DNA of 64,000 bases, taken from contig JAUSAU010000043.1 in assembly GCA_030652345.1 (NCBI GenBank), forward strand, positions 4,321 through 68,320, read 5' to 3'. The stretch is from Coriobacteriia bacterium (lineage in GTDB: Bacteria > Actinomycetota > Coriobacteriia > Anaerosomatales > PALSA-660). The notes beneath the pieces are model-generated. The model saw only the letters and a program-made list of their open reading frames with translations. It ran no database searches and was not told the origin of the DNA. The position numbers and the translations under genes are program-made. This document shows, piece after piece, positions 25,738 to 33,195 of the stretch; position 1 is the first letter of the stretch; the number at the start of each line of letters is the position of its first letter.

Positions 25738-26289
25738 CTACGGCTGTGTGAGCCCCGGCAAACGCACGCGCCGCAGCGCGACGAGCAACGGAAGACCGAG
25801 CGCGTACACGACGATCGCCTGGCCGACGCCCACGGTGAGGACCCCGTACAGGTAGAGCAGCGGCCATGCTGTCGTGAGCGACACCCCGAAGAGAGGCACC
25901 TCGGCCAGGCCCGCGGCACGAAGCATGAAGGGCAGATACGCCGGGACGATCAGGGCGTTGCAGACCACGGGACCGAGCAGGGCGAGCCACGTGCGGTCTC
26001 TGAAGCGCCATGACCACATCGCTCCCAGGAGCGTCCCGAGTGAGCCGAAGACGACGTCGAAGAGTCCGACGGCGCCCATCTTCGCGACACTGTCGAGGTT
26101 CGCGATGAGCGAGCCGATGGTGAGACCGGGGATGGCGGCGGGGGTGAGGCAGGCCAGGACCGTGAGCGCCTCGGAGAGCCGCAACTGGATGATGCCGTTG
26201 CCGATCGGCGTCTGCAGCACGAGGTAGGTGAGCACGGCGTAGACGGCCGCGATCACACCTGCCTGCGCAATACGTCGGGCGTCGCCCAT
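25738..26289 (-). CDS. queT: QueT-family ECF substrate-binding component (queuosine precursor uptake)
   Basis: 183 residues, about six membrane helices. The N-terminal AGVIAAVYAVLTYLV and QLRLSEALTVLACLTPAAIPGLTIGSLIAN stretches match QueT proteins, the S-component thought to bind a queuosine precursor and dock on a shared ECF energising module; that module is not in the window. It precedes the hydrogenase-like GGDEF gene by 42 bases on the same strand, so they may share a transcript. No preQ1-type leader could be recognised. Confidence 0.82.
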   Translation of the reverse strand: MGDARRIAQAGVIAAVYAVLTYLVLQTPIGNGIIQLRLSEALTVLACLTPAAIPGLTIGSLIANLDSVAKMGAVGLFDVVFGSLGTLLGAMWSWRFRDRTWLALLGPVVCNALIVPAYLPFMLRAAGLAEVPLFGVSLTTAWPLLYLYGVLTVGVGQAIVVYALGLPLLVALRRVRLPGLTQP

Positions 26290-26354
26290 GAGGACCGCGG
26301 CTCCATCGTCGGGACGGGAGCGCGATGCGACATGCAGCTCCCCCTGCCGCCCGG

Positions 26355-26360
26355 ATTGTA
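26355..26360 (-). promoter_or_regulatory. -10 box (TACAAT) upstream of queT
   Basis: Minus strand reads TACAAT about 65 bases before the queT start. The -35 region is not consensus. It would serve queT and the sensor and radical SAM genes downstream. Confidence 0.4.
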
Positions 26361-26398
26361 CCTGAGCGCACGCGTGGCGGTACGGCGGATCGGCCGCA

Positions 26399-28471
26399 CT
26401 ACGCGGGGAGCTGCGGCCCGTCCGTCGACGGCTGAGCGAGAAGCCCTGACGCGCCGGCGAGGGCGCGACGCTCGAGCACGCGGAGGAACGCGGAGACGAC
26501 GCGCGGATCGAACTGCGTGCCGGCGTTGCGCTCGAGCTCGAGCCGCGCGGTCGCCGCGGGCAACCGCTTGCGATGTGCGGCGTTGGATGTCATCGACTCA
26601 TACGCGTCGGCGACGGCGAGGACGCGCGCCTCGAGCGGGATCTCGGAACCCGCCAGGCAGTCGGGATAGCCCGTGCCATCGAAGTGCTCGTGGTGATGAC
26701 GCACGATCGGCGTCAACTCCTCCAGGAAGCTGATCTGCTCCACGATGGAGGCTCCGAGCTCGGAGTGGCGGCGGACGCGCTCCATCTCATCGGGCGTGAG
26801 CGCCGACGGCTTCAGGAGGATCTCCTCGGCGATCCCCGACTTGCCGACGTCATGGAGGAGCCCGGCGAAGCGGACGAGCTCCACACGATCGACCGGCAGC
26901 CCGATCTCGCGCCCGAGCGCCATCGCGTAGTCCATGACCCGGTCGGTATGCCCGTCGTTCCGTGCCTCCTGCGCATCGGCGAGCGCGGAGAGCGCGGCGA
27001 TGGCGCGCTGGAACTCGGTCTCGAGCCGCTCGTAGAGCGTCGCGTTCTCGAGCGCGATCGACAAATGGGCGGCGAGCGCCTCGAGCACGCGCTCGTCGTG
27101 TGCCCGGAACGACCCCGCGGTGCGGGACGCGACGAACAGCGTGCCGGCGCGGACGTTACGGTAGCGCAGGTCGGTGGCGAGCACCGTCCACTCACCGGTC
27201 GCCCCTTCCTGCTCGATCAGCGAGGCGAGTTGCGGCACGACGGTCACACCGGCGAGCGGGTCGGGAGCCGATCCGCCGTCCGCCTCGACGAGGACCGCGG
27301 CGATGTCGTCGAGCGTCACGTCGTCTGAGAAGATGACCCGACCGCGCCGCGGACCGAAGCCGTCGGTCACGAACCCGCCCACGCCGAAGTCCAGGGTCTT
27401 GGACAGGACCTGCACCGCGAGTTCGGACAGGCCGGACCGGTCGAGCGTGGCGTTGAGCGCCTTGGCGACCTCGTTGACCTGGATGAGCTCGACGAGCTTC
27501 GTGTTCGCGTCGATGAATGCGTTCGCGTTCTCGAGCATCGCGGACACGACCTCGGCGAACAACTCGACGAGCCGCATGTCGTCGCCACCGAGCGCGGGCG
27601 GACCGCTCTTCGCCACCTCGAGCACACCGATGATCCCCTGACCGCGACGCAGCGGGACGGCGAGGGCGGTGTGAGGGCCGCCCGGTGTCGCAGCGCCCGA
27701 GGTCACGAGGGAGCGACCCGTGCCGACGACGTGGGCAGCGGTCTCGCTCGGGTCCGGCAACAGCTCACAGTCCCCTACGACAGCTGCTTCAGTCAGCGCG
27801 CCACCGGGCTGGACAAGCGTCAGACGGGCGCATGCGCCCGCCGTGAGGCGCATGACGGTCGCCAGCGCGCTCGCGGGCACGCGATCGTACGCGCGAGCGC
27901 CCGCGCCGAGATCGTGCGCGACCTGGGACAGCACGCTGAGTTCGCGCTGCCGGCCGCGGCGTTTCGCATCCTCGCCGAAGGTGCGCAGGATCAGCTCGGC
28001 ACGGGAGGCGACGAGCCGTGCCGATGCGTCCGCCCGCTCCCGCGTCATGACGGGCATGTCGTCGGTCACCTCGCGGGCCTCCGCCTCGCACATCCCTGCG
28101 GCGAGCAGGTCAGCGAGGGCGCGACGCCGCTCCTGAGAGCTGCCCGCGTAGCCGGTCAGCACGACGAAGCACGCGATCCCGTCATCGATCCGGACGGGGG
28201 CTACCGTACACGGCATCCCGCCCTCGCAGACCCCGCGGACCGGGGCCGAGGGCTCGTCACATCGCTCGTGCCGCAACGAGATGCACGCCAGCGTGGGGCC
28301 GCCGAGATTCCTGCACAACACGTCGCACAACGGGAGCGGCCCGGAGGTTGTCAGGGGGCCGCTCGACGCGTCGACGACGGACACACTCACACCGAGTGCG
28401 ATCCTGACCCCGTCCAACGCCTCGCGCCACGTCTTCGACGCGAACGCCTCGGTCTTGACCTCTCGCTCCAC
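26399..28471 (-). CDS. PocR/GAF/HD-GYP cyclic-di-GMP phosphodiesterase
   Basis: 690 residues, soluble. The N-terminus (~5-150) resembles a PocR ligand-sensing domain with a Cys-rich run (CDVLCRNLGGPTLACISLRH). Two GAF-like domains follow (~200-500), then HD-GYP (~510-690) with HD in FAGLLHDVGKSGI and GYP in HHHEHFDGTGYP, the c-di-GMP hydrolase signature. Start is set at GTG 28471, which has a poor Shine-Dalgarno, because the frame upstream enters an operator region. A CRP-type palindrome lies 70 bases upstream. Probably senses a small metabolite and lowers c-di-GMP. Confidence 0.88.
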   Translation of the reverse strand: MEREVKTEAFASKTWREALDGVRIALGVSVSVVDASSGPLTTSGPLPLCDVLCRNLGGPTLACISLRHERCDEPSAPVRGVCEGGMPCTVAPVRIDDGIACFVVLTGYAGSSQERRRALADLLAAGMCEAEAREVTDDMPVMTRERADASARLVASRAELILRTFGEDAKRRGRQRELSVLSQVAHDLGAGARAYDRVPASALATVMRLTAGACARLTLVQPGGALTEAAVVGDCELLPDPSETAAHVVGTGRSLVTSGAATPGGPHTALAVPLRRGQGIIGVLEVAKSGPPALGGDDMRLVELFAEVVSAMLENANAFIDANTKLVELIQVNEVAKALNATLDRSGLSELAVQVLSKTLDFGVGGFVTDGFGPRRGRVIFSDDVTLDDIAAVLVEADGGSAPDPLAGVTVVPQLASLIEQEGATGEWTVLATDLRYRNVRAGTLFVASRTAGSFRAHDERVLEALAAHLSIALENATLYERLETEFQRAIAALSALADAQEARNDGHTDRVMDYAMALGREIGLPVDRVELVRFAGLLHDVGKSGIAEEILLKPSALTPDEMERVRRHSELGASIVEQISFLEELTPIVRHHHEHFDGTGYPDCLAGSEIPLEARVLAVADAYESMTSNAAHRKRLPAATARLELERNAGTQFDPRVVSAFLRVLERRALAGASGLLAQPSTDGPQLPA

Positions 28472-28533
28472 TGCTCCCCTTCGGATCCCGTGACACCGAT
28501 GCGCTATCCTGCGCCATCGTCTCGTGCCGAGAC

Positions 28534-28549
28534 TGTGATATAGGTCACA
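28534..28549 (-). promoter_or_regulatory. CRP-family operator upstream of the HD-GYP gene
   Basis: TGTGATATAGGTCACA fits TGTGA-N6-TCACA exactly and also the stricter mycobacterial CRP form TGTGANNTNNGTCACA. It lies between the histidine-kinase stop (28556) and the HD-GYP start (28471), centred 70 bases before the GTG. If transcription starts near 28500 the site is centred near -41, a class II activator position. Confidence 0.7.
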
Positions 28550-28555
28550 TCCCAC

Positions 28556-30094
28556 TCACTCGTCGGCGTCACGGCTCGATTCGTCCTCGGACTCGGGGTT
28601 CGGGGGCGTCGGCAGCGCGACGGTGAAGACCGTCCCCACGGCCGGATGGCTGGCGACCGTGATGGCGCCGCCACCCGCCTCGACGATGCGCTTCGCGATC
28701 GCGAGCCCGAGCCCGAAGCCCTCGGAGGCGCGCGAGACGTCGGCTCGATAGAAGCGATCGAAGATGTTGGGCAGGTCGGCCTCGGGGATGCCCGGCCCCG
28801 TGTCGCTCACGGTGATGACGACGCCCGCCACGTCGTCCTCAGTCAAGACGGTCACGCGGCCGTCGGACGGCGTGTACTTGGCGGCGTTGTCGACCAGGAT
28901 ACCGAGGACCTGCTCGAGCCGGTCGGGGTCGACCGACGCCTCGAGCGGACGATCAGCCGGGCCGATGAACTCGAGTTCCTTGGCCTGATAGCGCGTCGCG
29001 GCGTCCGCCAGCACCCGACGCGCGATGGCGTTGACGTCACGACGCACGGGCGCGTAGGTGATGACCCCTTCACTCCGAATCATCTCGAGCAGCTGGCGGG
29101 TCAGCCGGACCATGCGCCTCGACTCGCGGTCGATCGCGTCGAGCGACTCGTCGCGCACGACCGGGTCGCTCTTTCCCCACGATCGCAGGATGTTGATGTG
29201 CCCGCGGATTCCGGCGACCGGCGTCGCCAGCTCGTGGGAGGCATCGGCGACGAACCTGGTCTGCGCCTCCGCCGCCCTGCCGAGACGCTCGATCAGCGAA
29301 TTGAGCGAGCGTCCGAGGTCACCGATCTCGTTGCGGCCCCGCTCAGGCATCCTGACGTCGAGCCGGCCGGCCGCGATGGAGTCTGCGGTGGCCCGCAATT
29401 CGTCGACGAGTCGCAGCACCCACAGCGTGGTCCCGACCATCGCCCCGACCGTCAGGAACAGCGCGAGCAGCCCCAACTCGATCATCGGCGTGCGCAGCGC
29501 ATCGATCGTGCGCACCTCGCTCGCCGGCTCGTAGATGACGTCGAGCACCCACGTGGCACCGTCGGGCATGGTGAACGGCACGTGTACGGCGTAGACGCCG
29601 AGGTCGGCCGGCGCGACGAGGTTGTAGACGAGCGACTGTCCGCCGAGATGGCGCACGGTGGACCGGTCCGCCTCGACGGCTCGTTGCCGCTCGGTGACGT
29701 CCTCGACGACCGCATGGACGCTCGTCTTGTACTTGAGTGCGCCGCGGGTGTCGTAGAGGGCGAAGTGGCTCTGCATGAATCCGGGGCTCGAGCCGAAGCG
29801 CTCCGTCACCCGCTGGATGAACAGGGTGTCCGCGAGCTGGAAGACCGCGCCGTCATCAGCGTCCGAGGCGCCGTCGGATCCGAGGCTTTGCCTGGCCCGG
29901 GACAGCGAGGTGGCCACGTCCTCCCGGACCTCGGCGGCCACCACGTCGGCGACACCCGCCGCCTCGGCGCGTGCGACCTCGTCCATCTGCTCGGCGATGA
30001 TCAGATATGTCGTGATACGGAGGAACCCGATCAGCAGGATCGAAACCGCGACGGAGATGACGAAGATGCGCGCCTTGAAGGAGGACAGGCGCAT
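28556..30094 (-). CDS. Two-component sensor histidine kinase (HAMP-HisKA-HATPase)
   Basis: 512 residues. A membrane helix at ~10-30, extracytoplasmic sensor of ~150 residues, a second helix (LGLLALFLTVGAMVGTTLWVL), HAMP (LVDELRATADSIAAGRLDVRM), HisKA with phospho-accepting His in FVADASHELATPVAGIRG, and HATPase with N (LVDNAAKYTP), G1 (DTGPGIP) and G2 (GFGLGLAIAKRIVEAGGG) boxes. ATG 30094 is preferred, eight bases past the regulator stop; GTG 30130 would overlap the regulator. Pairs with the OmpR-type regulator. Confidence 0.92.
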   Translation of the reverse strand: MRLSSFKARIFVISVAVSILLIGFLRITTYLIIAEQMDEVARAEAAGVADVVAAEVREDVATSLSRARQSLGSDGASDADDGAVFQLADTLFIQRVTERFGSSPGFMQSHFALYDTRGALKYKTSVHAVVEDVTERQRAVEADRSTVRHLGGQSLVYNLVAPADLGVYAVHVPFTMPDGATWVLDVIYEPASEVRTIDALRTPMIELGLLALFLTVGAMVGTTLWVLRLVDELRATADSIAAGRLDVRMPERGRNEIGDLGRSLNSLIERLGRAAEAQTRFVADASHELATPVAGIRGHINILRSWGKSDPVVRDESLDAIDRESRRMVRLTRQLLEMIRSEGVITYAPVRRDVNAIARRVLADAATRYQAKELEFIGPADRPLEASVDPDRLEQVLGILVDNAAKYTPSDGRVTVLTEDDVAGVVITVSDTGPGIPEADLPNIFDRFYRADVSRASEGFGLGLAIAKRIVEAGGGAITVASHPAVGTVFTVALPTPPNPESEDESSRDADE

Positions 30095-30101
30095 GCCCGC
30101 G

Positions 30102-30782
30102 TCAGCCCCTCGCGAAGAAGTACCCGACACCCCTGATCGTCTGGATCACGCGTGCCCCGCGGTCGCCGATCTTTCCGCGCAGGTGACACATGAAGACCTC
30201 GATCACGTTGCTGTCGGTCGAGTGCTGTCCCGACCACACGTTGCGGATCAGCTCCTCACGCGTGACGGCTCGGCCCGCGTTCATCACGAGGAAGGAGAGC
30301 AGATCGAACTCCTTGCCCGTGAGGTCGAGAACGCGGCCGTCGACCGACGCCCGGCGCGCCAGGATATCGACCTCGACCCCGGAGGCCGTGAAGACGGGGC
30401 CCGGGATAGTGGGCTCGGATCGCTTGAGCAGCGCGCGAACCCGCGACAGCAGCTCCGCCATCTCGAACGGCTTGCGGAGATAGTCGTCCGCACCCGCGTC
30501 GAAACCCGCGACGACGTCGGAGGTCTCGGAGCGCGCCGTGAGCATCAGGATCGGCCTGCGGAACCCGTGGTCCCGCAGCGTGCGTGCCACGTCCAGGCCC
30601 TCGACCCCGGGCAGCATCAGGTCGAGCACCAGCAGATCGGGCGGCTCGTTCTCGACCGCCTCGAGGGCGGCGGCGCCGTCCGCGGCGCGGCGCACGGTGA
30701 AACCGTTGTGCATGAGCTCGAGTTCGACGAAACGAGCGATGCTCTCGTCGTCCTCGACAAGCAGGATGGTTGCCTCGGACAT
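30102..30782 (-). CDS. OmpR/PhoB-family response regulator
   Basis: 226 residues. Receiver domain with acidic LLVEDDE, phospho-acceptor Asp in LLVLDLMLPG, Thr in MLTAR and Lys in YLRKPFE, followed by a winged-helix DNA-binding domain (LTGKEFDLLSFLVMNAGRAVTREELI, VIQTIRGVGYFF). GGAGGTAGAG precedes ATG 30782. First gene of the two-gene operon with its kinase. Targets unknown; the distant pst operon has no regulator beside it, but no link is shown. Confidence 0.94.
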   Translation of the reverse strand: MSEATILLVEDDESIARFVELELMHNGFTVRRAADGAAALEAVENEPPDLLVLDLMLPGVEGLDVARTLRDHGFRRPILMLTARSETSDVVAGFDAGADDYLRKPFEMAELLSRVRALLKRSEPTIPGPVFTASGVEVDILARRASVDGRVLDLTGKEFDLLSFLVMNAGRAVTREELIRNVWSGQHSTDSNVIEVFMCHLRGKIGDRGARVIQTIRGVGYFFARG

Positions 30783-30804
30783 CTCTACCTCCAGGGCCAC
30801 TCTG

Positions 30805-31833
30805 TTACCGGCAGGGCAGCAGCAGTTCTGCGATCTGGACCGCGTTGAGTGCGGCCCCTTTGCGGAGTTGGTCGGCGACGATCCAGAAGCACAGCCCGTT
30901 CTCGACACTGTCATCACGCCTCAGCCGGCCGACGTAGGTGTCGTCCGTGCCTTCGAGCATCGCGGGCATCGGATAGAGCTTGCCGGCCGGGTCGTCGAGC
31001 ACGGTGATCCCGGGGGCGGCGGCAAGAGCAGCGCGGGCGCGCTCCACGTCGAGCGGCGCCGAGAACTCCACGTTGACCGCCTCGGAGTGGCAGCGCAGGA
31101 CCGGCACGCGAACGCATGTGGCGCTCACGGCGACCTCCGGGGCGTGCATGATCTTCTTCGTCTCGGCGACCATCTTCCACTCTTCCTTGGTGGACCCGTC
31201 GTCGAGGAACACGTCGATCTGCGGGATGCAGTTGAAGGCGATGCGGTGGGCGAAGTTCGCCACGGTGAGGTCGTCACCACGCAGGAACTCGCCGCTCTGC
31301 TCGTACAGTTCGTCCATGGCGGCCTGTCCCGCGCCCGACGCCGCCTGATACGTCGCGACCACGACACGCTTGATGGGCGCGAGGTCGTGGAGCGGCCCCA
31401 GTGCCACCACCATCTGGATGGTCGAGCAGTTCGGGTTGGCGATGACACCGTCGTGCCACGCCGCGTCGCCCGGGTTGACCTCGGGAACGACGAGCGGGAC
31501 GTCCTCGTCCATGCGGAACGCCGACGAGTTGTCGATCATGACCGCGCCGGCGCCCGTCACGGCCTCCCGGAACTCCTTGCTGACGCCCGCGCCCGCGGAG
31601 AACAGCGCGATGTCGACGCCCTCGAAGCTCGCCGGCGTCATCTCCTGCACGGTGAGCTCGCCGCCCGCGAACGGCAGGCGCTTACCCGCCGAGCGCGACG
31701 AAGCGAGCGCGCGGACCTCGGATGCGGGGAAGCCCCGCTGCTCGAGGACCTTGAGCATCTCGATGCCGACGGCGCCGGTCGCGCCGGCGACGGCGACGAC
31801 GGGACGGGCGGGCATGGGCTTGTCCCAGGCCAT
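30805..31833 (-). CDS. asd: Aspartate-semialdehyde dehydrogenase
   Basis: 342 residues. NADPH-dependent reduction of aspartyl phosphate, leading to lysine, threonine, methionine and diaminopimelate. Nucleotide-binding VAVAGATGAVGIEML, active-site Cys in ANPNCSTIQMV, and the substrate-binding RVPVLRCHSEAVNVEF region are intact. CAGGGAG precedes ATG 31833, which lies two bases after the lysC stop, so the two steps are made from one transcript. Confidence 0.96.
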   Translation of the reverse strand: MAWDKPMPARPVVAVAGATGAVGIEMLKVLEQRGFPASEVRALASSRSAGKRLPFAGGELTVQEMTPASFEGVDIALFSAGAGVSKEFREAVTGAGAVMIDNSSAFRMDEDVPLVVPEVNPGDAAWHDGVIANPNCSTIQMVVALGPLHDLAPIKRVVVATYQAASGAGQAAMDELYEQSGEFLRGDDLTVANFAHRIAFNCIPQIDVFLDDGSTKEEWKMVAETKKIMHAPEVAVSATCVRVPVLRCHSEAVNVEFSAPLDVERARAALAAAPGITVLDDPAGKLYPMPAMLEGTDDTYVGRLRRDDSVENGLCFWIVADQLRKGAALNAVQIAELLLPCR

Positions 31834-31835
31834 GG

Positions 31836-33095
31836 TCAGCTCCCTGAGGGTGCGGCCGGGGATACCTCGGCCGTCACCTCGTCGTCGGCAAGACCGAACG
31901 CCGCGTGCAGCGTGCGCACGGCTGTCTGCACCTGCTCGGCGGCGATGACACACGATATGCGGATCGAACTCGTCGAGATCATGTCGAGGTTCACACCTGC
32001 GTCGGCCAGCGAGCGGAACATCTTCGCCGCGACGCCGGGGTGCGTCTTCATGCCGGCTCCGACGAGCGAGACCTTCGCGACCGACTCGTCGACGCTACAC
32101 TCGCGCGCGCCGAGCTCGGCGACGACCTTGTCCACGGCGCGCTTGGCGCGGACGAGGTCCTCCTTCGGGGTGGTGAACGAGATGTCGGTCGTCCCGTCCT
32201 CGGAGACGTTCTGGATGATCATGTCGACGTTGACGTTCTCGTCGGCGAGGAGGCCGAAGACCTCGGCTGCAACGCCGGGGCGGTCCGGTACGTCGCGCAC
32301 CGTGACCTTCGCCTCGGAGGTGTCATGCGTGACACCGGAGATGATCGCTTGCTCCATGGTCTCGTCGGCCTCCTTGACGATGGTTCCGGGATTGTCGTTG
32401 AACGAGGAACGGACGTGGATGACCACGCCGTGGTTTCGTGCGAACTCGACGCTGCGCAACTGCAGCACGCGGGCGCCGGTTGCGGCCATCTCGAGCATCT
32501 CCTCGTACGAGATGAGATCGACCTTCACGGCCGACGGTTCGACGCGCGGGTCCGCCGTGTAGACGCCGTCGACGTCCGTGTAGATCTCGCAGACGTCCGC
32601 ACCGAGGCCCGCGGCGACCGCGACCGCGGTCGTGTCGGAACCCCCGCGCCCGAGCGTCGTGATCTCGCCCTCCGGCGTCAGTCCCTGGAATCCCGCGACG
32701 ATGGCGATCGCGCCGTCGTTTACCGCGTCCATGACCCGCCCCGCGTTGACCGCCTGGATGCGCGCCTTGGTGTGGGTGCCGTCCGAGACGATCCCGGCCT
32801 GGGCTCCGGTGAAGCTCATCGCCTCATGGCCCTGAGCGTGGATCGCCATCGCGAGCAGCGCGATCGTCACCTGTTCGCCCGTCGCGAGCAGCATGTCCAT
32901 CTCGCGTTCGGGCGGCGTGCTGCTGATGGCGTGGGCCTTCTCCAGCAGCTCGTCGGTGACGTCTCCCATCGCCGAGACAACGGCGACGACACGGTCGCCG
33001 CGTTCTTTGGCCGCGATGAGGCGGCCGGCGACGGCCATGATGCGCTCGGTGGTGCCGACGGACGTACCGCCGTATTTCTGAACGACGAGTGCCAT
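31836..33095 (-). CDS. lysC: Aspartate kinase
   Basis: 419 residues. Phosphorylates aspartate, the first step of the aspartate family. KYGGTSVG at the N-terminus and the amino-acid-kinase motifs (GEQVTIALLA, GRGGSDTTAVAVAA, YTDVDGVYTADPR) are followed by two ACT domains (~265-405) for feedback inhibition. Met247 is preceded by AAGGAGG, so a separate C-terminal beta subunit may be made, as in Corynebacterium and Bacillus. It heads the lysC-asd operon with an extended -10 promoter at 33162. Confidence 0.97.
   Translation of the reverse strand: MALVVQKYGGTSVGTTERIMAVAGRLIAAKERGDRVVAVVSAMGDVTDELLEKAHAISSTPPEREMDMLLATGEQVTIALLAMAIHAQGHEAMSFTGAQAGIVSDGTHTKARIQAVNAGRVMDAVNDGAIAIVAGFQGLTPEGEITTLGRGGSDTTAVAVAAGLGADVCEIYTDVDGVYTADPRVEPSAVKVDLISYEEMLEMAATGARVLQLRSVEFARNHGVVIHVRSSFNDNPGTIVKEADETMEQAIISGVTHDTSEAKVTVRDVPDRPGVAAEVFGLLADENVNVDMIIQNVSEDGTTDISFTTPKEDLVRAKRAVDKVVAELGARECSVDESVAKVSLVGAGMKTHPGVAAKMFRSLADAGVNLDMISTSSIRISCVIAAEQVQTAVRTLHAAFGLADDEVTAEVSPAAPSGS
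32355..32375 (-). promoter_or_regulatory. Internal ribosome binding site and ATG for an aspartate kinase beta subunit
   Basis: Minus strand: AAGGAGG (32375-32369), 11 bases, then in-frame ATG (32357-32355) encoding Met247 of LysC. The product would hold just the two ACT domains, the known alpha2beta2 arrangement of several Gram-positive aspartate kinases. Confidence 0.5.
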
Positions 33096-33161
33096 GCTTC
33101 GATGCCCCTGGTCACGATGGTGTGAAGGTCCGCCGGATCCGGTCTGCGGACGATGCGACCC

Positions 33162-33167
33162 AGTGTA
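33162..33167 (-). promoter_or_regulatory. Extended -10 promoter of lysC-asd
   Basis: Minus strand reads TGCTACACT, an extended -10 (TGN followed by TACACT), about 67 bases before the lysC start. No consensus -35 is visible, as expected for extended -10 promoters. Confidence 0.5.
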
Positions 33168-33195
33168 GCAGGGAACATTAACGCGGCGCGGGACC

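Noticed and set aside
26290..26355. preQ1 riboswitch before queT
   Set aside because: The leader is short and lacks the A-rich tail and pseudoknot-capable stem of known preQ1 classes.
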